In this document: one piece after another, positions 1-5,786 of the stretch | Position numbering within the stretch: position 1 is the first letter of the stretch | How the letters are laid out: each line of letters starts with the position of its first letter | Source: an uncultured Collinsella sp. | GTDB taxonomy: Bacteria > Actinomycetota > Coriobacteriia > Coriobacteriales > Coriobacteriaceae | DNA: 8,552 bases | NCBI GenBank assembly: GCA_902491395.1 | Contig: CABUHO010000042.1 | Location: 1-8,552, forward strand | Direction: 5' to 3' | Program-made: the position numbers and the translations under genes | The notes under the pieces: model-generated | What the model was told of the DNA's origin: nothing | What the model saw: the letters and a program-made list of their open reading frames with translations, nothing else | Database searches by the model: none

Positions 1-28
1 AAACACAATATGGTGTGTTTACAGCAAC

Positions 29-60
29 GGCGGGATGCCACCTGTGGCACCCCGCCTTTC
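29..60 (+). terminator. Hairpin, possible terminator of a rightward gene left of the window
   Basis: Arms 29-40 and 45-56 pair over 12 positions with one A/C mismatch (35/50) around a 4-base loop. They are followed on the plus strand by TTTC, a weak U tail. On the minus strand no T run follows. It would suit a rightward gene ending before base 1, which cannot be seen. The short tail leaves this uncertain. Confidence 0.4.
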
Positions 61-180
61 AACCTCAACCTTCAAGTTGACCTTGAGGCGATTTTTGCGT
101 CCCTTTACATGCCGTTCACATCGCCCCCAAACTCCCCCACCCAAGGCACGTGCGTCCCACCACCACGACGACAAGTGGCG

Positions 181-249
181 AAAATGGGACGGGCCCCAGA
201 TTGCCTATGCGCACGCAAAAGCACGCCGCGGCAATCTGGGGTCCGTCCC
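181..249 (-). terminator. Long hairpin downstream of xerD, probable terminator of pyrG-xerD; possibly a dispersed repeat
   Basis: Arms 186-205 and 230-249 pair over 20 positions, 19 Watson-Crick and one G/T (193/242), around a 24-base loop. The left arm carries GGGCCCCAGATTGCC. On the minus strand the stem is followed by ATTTTC (plus 185-180). It starts about 33 bases after the xerD stop, the right place to end that transcript. The stem is longer than most intrinsic terminators and the loop is large, which fits a repeated palindromic element that doubles as a terminator. I see no second copy in this window. Confidence 0.55.
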
Positions 250-282
250 CAAATACCTATAGATATGCAGGCCAGCGATGTG

Positions 283-1224
283 TTAGCGATGTGCCAGCGG
301 GTGCGCCGCCAGATAGACCTCGGTCAGTTGCGTACGATCGACATGCGTGTAGACCTGCGTGGTCGATATATCGGCATGTCCCAAGATCTCCTGTAGCACA
401 CGGAGGTCTGCGCCGCCCGCAAGCATATGGGTGGCAAAGGAGTGGCGCAGCGTATGGGGATGGAGTCCCACCAGCCCTACCTGGCGCCCGTAGCGCTCAC
501 AGATGGCATGGATGCCCTGGCGCGACAGACGGCGGCCGTTCTTATTTAAAAAGACCGCCGAAGTCTCGGTTCCGCGGGCATGGGCTGCCAAGCGAGAACG
601 CCCCTCAGCTACATAGAGCGTCAGAGCTCGCGCCGCGCTTCCCACCAACGGGGACAGGCGTTCCTTTGAGCCCTTACCGCGAACGAGTACAAAACCATCG
701 TCGATATGGATATCGCCCACATCGAGCCCCACCAATTCGCTCACACGCAAACCGCATCCGTAGAGCACTTCCAAGATGGCATGGTCGCGCAAGCCCATCT
801 CGCCCTCGGGGAAGTCTTGATCGAGCAGCGCCGAGACATCCTCCACCGATAGATACTCCGGCAAACGCTCAGCCTTTTTAGGCAGGCGCAACGCCGCCGT
901 TGGATTTTGGGCCACAGCCCCATCGCGCACCAAAAAGGCATGCAGGCCCTTCACGGCCGCAAGCGCACGCTCCACCGAGGCATCGGAATAGCCCCCATCG
1001 CGACGGTCGGCGACAAAGCCCTCCACGACCTGACGAGTCACCTCATCAAAAGACATGATGCCCGCCCGCTCCAGATAGGCGCAGTACGTCGTCAGGTCAC
1101 GACGATAGGCCGCAATCGTGTTGCGCGCCAAACCCCGCTCGACCGCGAGGTAATCGAGATACTCCCCCGCCGCCACGGCGAGCGACGAGGGAGTAGCTTC
1201 GGTATGTTCTTTGTTCGCCGGCAC
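283..1224 (-). CDS. xerD: Site-specific tyrosine recombinase XerD
   Basis: XerD acts with XerC at dif near the replication terminus to resolve chromosome dimers in the cytoplasm. The 313-residue product has the usual XerC/D length: an N-terminal core-binding domain (about 12-100) and a C-terminal catalytic domain (about 120-305). All six active-site residues are visible: R160 in CGLRVSEL, K184 in GKGSKER, H257 and R260 in HPHTLRHSF, H283 in LGHADIST, and nucleophile Y292 in VYTHV. Their spacing closely matches E. coli XerD. The frame is open upstream to 1377 inside pyrG, but those residues look nothing like a recombinase. I chose GTG at 1224, two bases after the pyrG stop, so translation is probably coupled; only a weak GGA lies upstream. 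XerC is the main alternative. The pyrG neighbourhood favours XerD, since xerD lies close to pyrG in mycobacteria. Confidence 0.9.
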   Translation of the reverse strand: MPANKEHTEATPSSLAVAAGEYLDYLAVERGLARNTIAAYRRDLTTYCAYLERAGIMSFDEVTRQVVEGFVADRRDGGYSDASVERALAAVKGLHAFLVRDGAVAQNPTAALRLPKKAERLPEYLSVEDVSALLDQDFPEGEMGLRDHAILEVLYGCGLRVSELVGLDVGDIHIDDGFVLVRGKGSKERLSPLVGSAARALTLYVAEGRSRLAAHARGTETSAVFLNKNGRRLSRQGIHAICERYGRQVGLVGLHPHTLRHSFATHMLAGGADLRVLQEILGHADISTTQVYTHVDRTQLTEVYLAAHPLAHR

Positions 1225-1226
1225 CC

Positions 1227-2888
1227 TTAGTCCGTAGCGAGGTTCATGGGCGTCACCTGCAGGCGATCGACGCCCTCGTGCTGACCGATCGAGGCACGCA
1301 CGAACTCTCGGAACAGCGGCTGCGGGTTGGTCGGACGGCTCTTGAACTCGGGGTGAGCCTGGGTTGCCACATACCACGGATGCACGTCGCGCGGCAGCTC
1401 GACCATCTCGACCAGGCGCTCGTCGGGCGAGAGGCCAGAGATAACCAAGCCGGCGTCCTCGAGCTGGTCGCGGAAGGCGTTGTTAAACTCAAAGCGGTGA
1501 CGGTGACGCTCGTAGACGAGATCCTCGCCATATGCCTCGCGAGCGAGGGTATCGGCGGCGAGCTTGCACGGATAGGCGCCCAGACGCATGGTGCCGCCCT
1601 TCTCGGTCACATCCTCCTGCGAGCTCATCAGATCGATGACGCTAAACGGACCGTCCGGGTCGAACTCGGAGGAGCTGGCGCCGGCAAGGCCGACGACGTT
1701 GCGGGCGAACTCGCACACGGCCACCTGCATACCCAGGCAAATGCCCAGATACGGAATCTTGTGCTCGCGGGCAAACTCGGCCGCGAGGATCTTGCCCTCC
1801 AGGGCGCGCTTGCCAAAGCCGCCGGGGACCAGGATGCCCGAAGCGTCGCCCAGAACTTCGGAGACATTCTGCTCGTCGAGGCTCTCGCCGTCGACCAGCT
1901 GGACGTCCACATGGCGATCGTAGAAGACGCCCGCATGGTGCAGGGCCTCGATAACCGACAGGTACGCATCGGGCAGCTGCGTGTACTTGCCAACGACGGC
2001 GATCTTCACCTTGTCGGCGTGATGGTTGGCGTGATTCTGTTTGCGCAGGAACTCGTTCCACTCGCTCATGTCGCGCTCACGCGGGTCCAGACCCAGGCGC
2101 TCGCAAATGCGCAGGTCAAAGTCCTGCTCGGCAAGCAGCTGCGGAACATCGTAAATGCTCGCGCAGTCCTCGTTGGTAAAGACGCAATCGGTGTCGACGT
2201 CGCAGAAGCTTGCGATCTTTCCGCGGATAGCGTCATCGATATGGTGGTCGGAGCGCAACACGATAATATCGGGCTGGATGCCAAAGCTGCGGAGCTCCTT
2301 GACGGAATGCTGCGTGGGCTTGGTCTTGACCTCGTGGGCGGCGGCGATATAGGGAACGAGCGACACGTGGATGTAGCAGACGTTCTCGGGGCCGGCCTCC
2401 TTGCGGTACTGACGAATGGCCTCGACAAACGGTTGGGACTCGATGTCGCCGATCGTGCCGCCCAGCTCGGTGATGACTACATCGGAGCCGGTCTGCTCCT
2501 CGATGCGGCGGAACTTATCCTTAATGGCATTGGTGACGTGAGGAATCACCTGCACGGTACCGCCCAAAAAGTCGCCGCGACGCTCGCGGGCGATGAGGCT
2601 TTTGTAGATGGCACCGGTCGTAAAGTTGGAATCGCGGGTCAGGTTCTCATCAATAAAGCGCTCGTAATGACCCAGGTCCAGGTCGGACTCGTAACCATCC
2701 TCGGTTACAAAGACCTCACCATGCTGGAACGGGCTCATGGTACCGGGGTCGACGTTCAGATACGGGTCGGCCTTCTGCATCGTTACTTTGTAGCCACGCG
2801 ACTTGAGCAGACGGCCCAGCGAGGCCGCGGTGATACCCTTGCCCAGGGACGAAACCACGCCACCGGTTACGAACACATGCTTGGTCAT
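1227..2888 (-). CDS. pyrG: CTP synthase (glutamine-hydrolysing)
   Basis: PyrG makes CTP from UTP, ATP and glutamine-derived ammonia, the last step of pyrimidine nucleotide synthesis. The 553-residue product is full length. The N-terminal synthase domain (about 1-270) has the P-loop-like segment GGVVSSLGKG (9-18), the QHGEVFVTEDG signature (55-65) and DLDLGHYERF (69-78). The C-terminal class I glutamine amidotransferase domain (about 295-535) has PGGFG (355-359), the nucleophile C384 in GICLGMQ, and H512 and E514 in AHPEFKSRP. The synthase motif RHRHRFEFNN sits at 461-470. The ATG start has AGG nine bases upstream, a modest ribosome binding site. xerD follows after two bases. No terminator-type attenuator like that of Bacillus pyrG is visible in the leader. 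Confidence 0.98.
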   Translation of the reverse strand: MTKHVFVTGGVVSSLGKGITAASLGRLLKSRGYKVTMQKADPYLNVDPGTMSPFQHGEVFVTEDGYESDLDLGHYERFIDENLTRDSNFTTGAIYKSLIARERRGDFLGGTVQVIPHVTNAIKDKFRRIEEQTGSDVVITELGGTIGDIESQPFVEAIRQYRKEAGPENVCYIHVSLVPYIAAAHEVKTKPTQHSVKELRSFGIQPDIIVLRSDHHIDDAIRGKIASFCDVDTDCVFTNEDCASIYDVPQLLAEQDFDLRICERLGLDPRERDMSEWNEFLRKQNHANHHADKVKIAVVGKYTQLPDAYLSVIEALHHAGVFYDRHVDVQLVDGESLDEQNVSEVLGDASGILVPGGFGKRALEGKILAAEFAREHKIPYLGICLGMQVAVCEFARNVVGLAGASSSEFDPDGPFSVIDLMSSQEDVTEKGGTMRLGAYPCKLAADTLAREAYGEDLVYERHRHRFEFNNAFRDQLEDAGLVISGLSPDERLVEMVELPRDVHPWYVATQAHPEFKSRPTNPQPLFREFVRASIGQHEGVDRLQVTPMNLATD

Positions 2889-2894
2889 ATTGAG

Positions 2895-2945
2895 TTACCT
2901 GCGCTTCCCGTAGAAGTTGTTTATCCACATCTTACGGGTCTTCAT
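2895..2945 (-). CDS. Possible 16-codon upstream reading frame before pyrG
   Basis: An ATG at 2945-2943 opens a 16-residue frame (MKTRKMWINNFYGKRR). Its TAA ends six bases before the pyrG ATG, and the pyrG Shine-Dalgarno-like AGG is its last sense codon. If translated, it could couple to or modulate pyrG. The support is weak: only GAG seven bases upstream as a ribosome binding site, and the best promoter candidate would place the transcript start at or after this ATG. It may be chance. Confidence 0.2.
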   Translation of the reverse strand: MKTRKMWINNFYGKRR

Positions 2946-2946
2946 T

Positions 2947-2975
2947 GTAATACTCGCACCGCGGACCGTCCGCAA
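2947..2975 (-). promoter_or_regulatory. Candidate pyrG promoter with a palindrome in the spacer
   Basis: On the minus strand TTGCGG (2975-2970) and TATTAC (2952-2947) are separated by 17 bases, a sigma-70-like layout with imperfect hexamers. The palindrome GCGGAC-c-GTCCGC (2961-2973, perfect 6+6) overlaps the -35 edge and spacer and could be an operator. The site lies between the terminator of the upstream winged-helix gene and pyrG, so some promoter is expected here. The exact elements are inferred. Confidence 0.35.
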
Positions 2976-3009
2976 TTTTTCTCGCGTGCGATTGCATTTC
3001 TCAATCTTG

Positions 3010-3042
3010 AAACAAAACGCCGCCCGGTTTCCCAGGCGGCGT
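3010..3042 (-). terminator. Intrinsic terminator of the winged-helix gene
   Basis: Read on the minus strand, ACGCCGCC-T-GG, loop GAAA, CC-G-GGCGGCGT gives an 11-pair stem with one U/G wobble and a GNRA-type tetraloop. The tail TTTTGTTTC follows directly. It starts about 25 bases after the stop at 3067 and isolates pyrG from the gene upstream. Confidence 0.9.
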
Positions 3043-3066
3043 CGCTATGGCAAGGGATACATGCTG

Positions 3067-3405
3067 CTATCGATCAGCAACCTCGTCCTCAAGCATTTCT
3101 TGAACGAGCATGCCGGTACGGACGCCCTCAAGATACCACTCACCACGTTCGGTGAGGCAAATGCCATTTGCAAGCTGACCGCCGTCGTCGCTATAACGCG
3201 AGACGACATCAATCATACCTTCGGAATCCAAGCGATCGATTGCGGCGCGGGCACGATACGGCGAAACCCCCACGCGCTCGGCAAGCGTTTTGCGCGAGAA
3301 ACCATACGGCCCGCCATTATCTTCGGTTTGCTGGTCGATCTCCATCAACACCAGCACCTCGACACGCTTCATATCGTTAACACTCGCACGACCCTTGCCC
3401 GCCAT
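3067..3405 (-). CDS. Small winged-helix DNA-binding protein, function unknown
   Basis: The 112-residue product looks like a single winged helix-turn-helix domain, probably a transcription regulator, though no target can be read from the sequence. Residues 14-25 form the first helix (KRVEVLVLMEID). A helix-turn-helix follows at about 36-60 (FSRKTLAERVGVSPYRARAAIDRL), then a wing with a short strand pair (MIDVVSRY ... GICLTERGEWYL, 64-92) and a C-terminal helix rich in acidic residues (92-110). The overall pattern resembles MarR-like or PadR-like folds, but I do not recognise the family. The start at 3405 is supported by GAGGAGG at 3417-3411, five bases upstream; the frame stays open to an ATG at 3459 that lacks such a site. 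It stands alone, with its own terminator, between pyrG and the DUF1846 gene. Confidence 0.8.
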   Translation of the reverse strand: MAGKGRASVNDMKRVEVLVLMEIDQQTEDNGGPYGFSRKTLAERVGVSPYRARAAIDRLDSEGMIDVVSRYSDDGGQLANGICLTERGEWYLEGVRTGMLVQEMLEDEVADR

Positions 3406-3522
3406 AGCAGCCTCCTCAAACCGAGCACGAGCATCTAACGCGCCGTGCGCGACCGACACACCTCACGATGGCAGGTAATATCCATCATGCGGCATCCCGC
3501 TAAGGATGAAACAGTTACGGTT

Positions 3523-3530
3523 ATTGTATA
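3523..3530 (-). promoter_or_regulatory. Possible -10 element for the winged-helix gene
   Basis: On the minus strand TATACAAT lies in the AT-rich part of the 190-base gap before the gene, about 118 bases upstream of its start. No convincing -35 hexamer sits 16-18 bases upstream, so this is only a candidate. The leader between it and the start codon shows no strong structure. Confidence 0.25.
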
Positions 3531-3594
3531 CCGCTCAAATTGTTTCTAGGCAGGTAAACAGCTATTTTTCGCCGAAATAGACGCTTTATTGATC

Positions 3595-3627
3595 AAAAAG
3601 CCGTACCGGGCGCTAACCCGATACGGC
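3595..3627 (-). terminator. Intrinsic terminator of the DUF1846 gene
   Basis: Arms 3600-3610 and 3617-3627 pair over 11 positions with one G/T wobble around a 6-base loop. On the minus strand the stem is followed by TTTTTGATC. It begins about 34 bases after the stop at 3662. Confidence 0.9.
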
Positions 3628-3661
3628 CAAAATGCAATGCAATTACCGCGGTGCTTCAAAC

Positions 3662-5143
3662 TTAGCGATGGAAGAAACCGCGGCGCTCAAACTTGGGCTC
3701 GCAGCACACGTTGATACCCAGTTTGCGCAGTACCGTCTCGTCCGTCGGCGAGATAATCACGCTAAAGAAGGCGTCGCAACCGCGCAGCTGCTCCAGGCCC
3801 GAAAGGACACGAGCGGCCGTCTCACTCGTGGCCGAGGTGATCGACAGCGCCATAAGCGTCTCGTCGGTGTGGAGGCGCGGGTTTTTGCTGCCCAGGAAAT
3901 GCGTCTTGAGCTTGCTGATGGGCTCGATCGCCTCATCGCTAATGACCTCGAGCTCAAGGTCGACGCCCGAGACATGCTTAAGGGCGTTCATAATGAGCGA
4001 ACTTGCGGCGCCCAGGCGCGTGGAGGTCTTACCGGTCACCACGGAGCCATCGGGCATAACCATGGCACCCACGGGACCACCCGTCAGCTGCTCCCTGGTG
4101 AGGGCCGCCGAGCGCGCCGGTGAGTAGTTCTTATCGATGCCGGCTTTCTTCATAATAATCTTGAGACGGTCGACTTGCTCATCGCCCACGCCGGTACGGC
4201 GCACATTTTCGACCGCGGTAAAGTAGCGGCGGACGATCTCCATCTTGGAAGCGTCGCGGCAGGCATCGTCATCGGTGATGGCAAAGCCGACCATATTGAC
4301 GCCCATGTCCGTGGGGCTCTGGTAGGGGCTCTTGCCCAGGATCTTTTCCATCAGGGCACGGACCACCGGGAAGGCCTCGACGTCTCGGTTGTAGTTGACC
4401 GTGGTCTTGTTGTAGGCCTCCAGGTGGAAGGAGTCGATGATGTTGGCGTCATCGAGGTCTGCCGTGGCGGCCTCGTAGGCAATATTGACCGGATGCGTAA
4501 GGGGTAGATTCCAAACCGGGAAGGTCTCGAATTTGGCATAGCCGGCGGCCGTGCCATGCTTGTGCTCGTGATACAGCTGCGAGAGGCAAGTGGCGAGCTT
4601 GCCCGAGCCAGGGCCGGGCGCCGTCACGACAACGAGCGGACGCGTGGTCTCGACGAACTCGTTCTTGCCGTAGCCTTCGTCAGAAACGATCAGATCGACG
4701 TCGTGCGGATAGCCCTCAATGGGATAGTGCAGCTTGGCGGGAATGCCGAGTGCATTCAGACGATTGCGGAAGACGTCGGCAGCGGGCTGACCGGCATACT
4801 GCGTGATAACCACGGCCGCGACAGCAAAACCGTTGCCGCGGAACAGGTCGACCAGGCGCAAGACGTCCTCGTCATAGGTAATGCCCAGGTCGCCACGGGC
4901 CTTATTCTTCTCGATGTGGTTCGCGTTGATCGCGATGATGACCTCAACATCATCGGCAATGCTCTTGAGCATGCGGAACTTGCTGTCCGGCTCAAAACCC
5001 GGCAGTACACGACTCGCATGATAGTCATCGAACAGCTTGCCGCCAAACTCCAAATAGAGCTTGCCGCCAAACTGCGAGATGCGCTCTTTAATATGAGCGG
5101 CCTGCAGCTCGATATATTTCGCGTTGTCGAAACCCTGGCGCAT
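3662..5143 (-). CDS. DUF1846 (UPF0371) family protein
   Basis: The 493-residue product matches the DUF1846/UPF0371 family in length and in its conserved N-terminus (MRQGFDNAKYIELQAAHIKE, then FGGKLYLEFGGKLFDDYHASRVLPGF at about 25-50). Members are cytoplasmic and of unknown biochemical role. A glycine-rich segment, TAPGPGSGKLATCLSQLYHE (174-193), ends a hydrophobic strand (LVVV, 170-173) and resembles a nucleotide-binding P-loop, but Leu replaces the usual Ser/Thr after GK. Other conserved-looking stretches are NANHIEKNKARGDLGITYDED (73-93) and DMGVNMVGFAITDD (279-292). No signal peptide or membrane segment is apparent. The ATG has GGGAG six bases upstream. The gene is monocistronic, with a TATAAT box 42 bases upstream and a strong terminator. 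Family assignment is firm; function is not known. Confidence 0.93.
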   Translation of the reverse strand: MRQGFDNAKYIELQAAHIKERISQFGGKLYLEFGGKLFDDYHASRVLPGFEPDSKFRMLKSIADDVEVIIAINANHIEKNKARGDLGITYDEDVLRLVDLFRGNGFAVAAVVITQYAGQPAADVFRNRLNALGIPAKLHYPIEGYPHDVDLIVSDEGYGKNEFVETTRPLVVVTAPGPGSGKLATCLSQLYHEHKHGTAAGYAKFETFPVWNLPLTHPVNIAYEAATADLDDANIIDSFHLEAYNKTTVNYNRDVEAFPVVRALMEKILGKSPYQSPTDMGVNMVGFAITDDDACRDASKMEIVRRYFTAVENVRRTGVGDEQVDRLKIIMKKAGIDKNYSPARSAALTREQLTGGPVGAMVMPDGSVVTGKTSTRLGAASSLIMNALKHVSGVDLELEVISDEAIEPISKLKTHFLGSKNPRLHTDETLMALSITSATSETAARVLSGLEQLRGCDAFFSVIISPTDETVLRKLGINVCCEPKFERRGFFHR

Positions 5144-5184
5144 GTATGGCTCCCGTCCCGTTTCGTAAATTAAGTTCCTACGCG

Positions 5185-5190
5185 ATTATA
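5185..5190 (-). promoter_or_regulatory. -10 box (TATAAT) of the DUF1846 gene
   Basis: A perfect TATAAT on the minus strand sits in an otherwise GC-rich stretch, 42 bases before the start codon. No good TTGACA-like hexamer lies 16-18 bases upstream (CATCGG at 17), and there is no TGn extension, so activity may depend on an activator or another sigma determinant. Confidence 0.5.
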
Positions 5191-5252
5191 ACGGAGCAGA
5201 CCCTCCCCGATGCCCAGGCCATCAACAGGCACCAACCAAACACGCGCTCGAT

Positions 5253-5321
5253 AAGTTGCGGTGGAATAGTTCCCGCTTAGCCCCTCAGGACACACAAACA
5301 GGAACTATTCCACCGCAACTT
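5253..5321. repeat. Perfect 21-bp inverted repeat with 27-base loop
   Basis: Arms 5253-5273 and 5301-5321 are exact reverse complements (AAGTTGCGGTGGAATAGTTC plus one C), separated by 27 bases. The arms are not GC-only, and no T run follows on either strand, so this is not an ordinary terminator. Size and perfection suggest a dispersed palindromic element or MITE-like unit, or a structured RNA. The DUF1846 promoter lies about 65 bases to the left. Confidence 0.85.
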
Positions 5322-5327
5322 CCCCTT

Positions 5328-5360
5328 TTGGTGCAAAGTAACCTGACCTCTTTGCATCAA
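5328..5360. repeat. GTGCAAAG palindrome at the start of the 110-bp repeat
   Basis: Arms 5328-5338 (TTGGTGCAAAG) and 5350-5360 (CTTTGCATCAA) pair over 11 positions with one G/T mismatch, loop 11. The right arm belongs to the first direct-repeat copy. The second copy keeps the right arm (CTTTGCACCAA) but has lost the left one. Confidence 0.65.
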
Positions 5361-5550
5361 TAATGGAAACATCGCAGGTGGAGCATAAGTCAGCGAGCGC
5401 CCGCCAGAGCGTGCAAGGTGACGCGAAAGAGGAGGGAATGGCGCGAAGCAACCTGACACCTTTGCACCAACGATGGCAGCGCCGCAGGTGGAACAAAAGT
5501 CAGCGAAAGCCCGCCAGAGCGAGCAAGGTGACGTGAAAGAGGAGGGCATA
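5341..5550. repeat. Two tandem direct copies of a ~100-bp unit, period 110
   Basis: Bases 5341-5440 and 5451-5550 align without gaps at a spacing of 110 and differ at about 17 of 100 positions by my hand count. Shared blocks include GCAGGTGGA, AAGTCAGCGA, CCCGCCAGAGCG and GCAAGGTGACG. Divergence indicates an old duplication or independent insertion of a dispersed element. A 15-base inverted copy of the AAGCCCGCCAGAGCG segment (5507-5521) occurs at 5590-5604, so the element can also fold. Confidence 0.8.
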
Positions 5551-5568
5551 GGCCTTTTGGCCATGCCC
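5544..5568. repeat. Hairpin at the end of the second repeat copy
   Basis: GGGCAT-a-GGCC and GGCC-ATGCCC form a 10-pair stem with one bulged A (5550) and a TTTT loop. No T tail follows on either strand. Confidence 0.6.
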
Positions 5569-5618
5569 GACGATTGAACGTCAGATTGCCGCTCTGGCGG
5601 GCTTGCAGCGTCGAGTGA

Positions 5619-5644
5619 TTCCGGCGTTTGGTAAAACGCCGGAA
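5619..5644. repeat. Perfect 11-bp hairpin with tetraloop
   Basis: TTCCGGCGTTT (5619-5629) pairs perfectly with AAACGCCGGAA (5634-5644) around GGTA. There is no T tail. It lies only 10 bases from the next hairpin, so the two may act together in transcription arrest or RNA stability. Confidence 0.65.
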
Positions 5645-5653
5645 CATAAGTGC

Positions 5654-5684
5654 GCCCCCTCCCGCGCACGGAACGGGAGGGGGC
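5654..5684 (-). terminator. GC-rich 11-bp hairpin, likely 3' end of the transporter transcript
   Basis: GCCCCCTCCCG (5654-5664) pairs perfectly with CGGGAGGGGGC (5674-5684), loop 9. It lies about 100 bases past the transporter stop and is the most stable stem in the gap, but the minus strand continues GCGCACTT with no U run, so it is not a canonical intrinsic terminator. Confidence 0.4.
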
Positions 5685-5700
5685 TAAAGGTAGGAGTCTA

Positions 5701-5721
5701 CCGGTGGGTTGACCCCACCGG
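5701..5721. repeat. Perfect 8-bp hairpin downstream of the transporter
   Basis: CCGGTGGG (5701-5708) pairs with CCCACCGG (5714-5721), loop 5. No T tail follows on either strand. It is the larger stem nearest the transporter stop, with a small 6-bp stem at 5739-5754 between. Confidence 0.55.
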
Positions 5722-5764
5722 ACAGACGATGACCAGGTGATCCTTTACAGGATCGTCAAGGTTT

Positions 5765-5786
5765 CCGTGGGGTACCCGTGGGGTAC
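5765..5786. repeat. 11-bp exact tandem duplication abutting the transporter stop codon
   Basis: CCGTGGGGTAC occurs twice in a row (5765-5775, 5776-5786). The second copy touches the TAA (plus-strand TTA at 5787-5789). It is noncoding on the minus strand. A replication-slippage duplication is the simplest explanation. Confidence 0.8.

Larger units (their letters stand above)
5191..5786. other. Gene-free stretch filled with inverted and direct repeats
   Basis: No credible gene lies here. Minus-strand open frames across 5277-5669 are explained by the repeats: the 110-base period is not a multiple of three, so the same translated phrase (SRHLARSGG or SPCSLWRA type) shows up in different frames, with no ribosome binding site or recognisable domain. 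In order the stretch holds a 21-bp inverted repeat (5253-5321), a GTGCAAAG palindrome (5328-5360), two ~100-bp direct copies (5341-5550), four hairpins (5544-5721), a small GATCCT/AGGATC stem (5739-5754) and an 11-bp tandem duplication (5765-5786). Confidence 0.75.

Noticed and set aside
10..881. Plus-strand frames of 75-243 codons at the left end
   Set aside because: They overlap hairpins and the antisense of xerD, are low in recognisable features and lack ribosome binding sites.
1225..1377. N-terminal extension of the xerD frame into pyrG (start at 1377)
   Set aside because: The extra 51 residues overlap the conserved end of pyrG and are unlike any recombinase N-terminus. The GTG at 1224 gives the family's normal length.
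3406..3459. Longer start for the winged-helix protein at 3459
   Set aside because: The ATG at 3405 has GAGGAGG at ideal spacing; the upstream ATG has none, and the extra residues are not part of the fold.
5341..5550. CRISPR array
   Set aside because: Only two units, each about 100 bases and 17% diverged, with no short identical repeats separated by unique spacers and no cas gene nearby.
5277..5669. 130-codon minus-strand frame in the repeat region
   Set aside because: It is read across both copies of the 110-base repeat and across the long inverted repeat. The repeated phrase appears in shifted frames, there is no ribosome binding site, and no domain is recognisable.
5191..5786. Insertion sequence
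   Set aside because: No transposase frame, and no terminal inverted repeats bounding a coding segment. At most a nonautonomous element.
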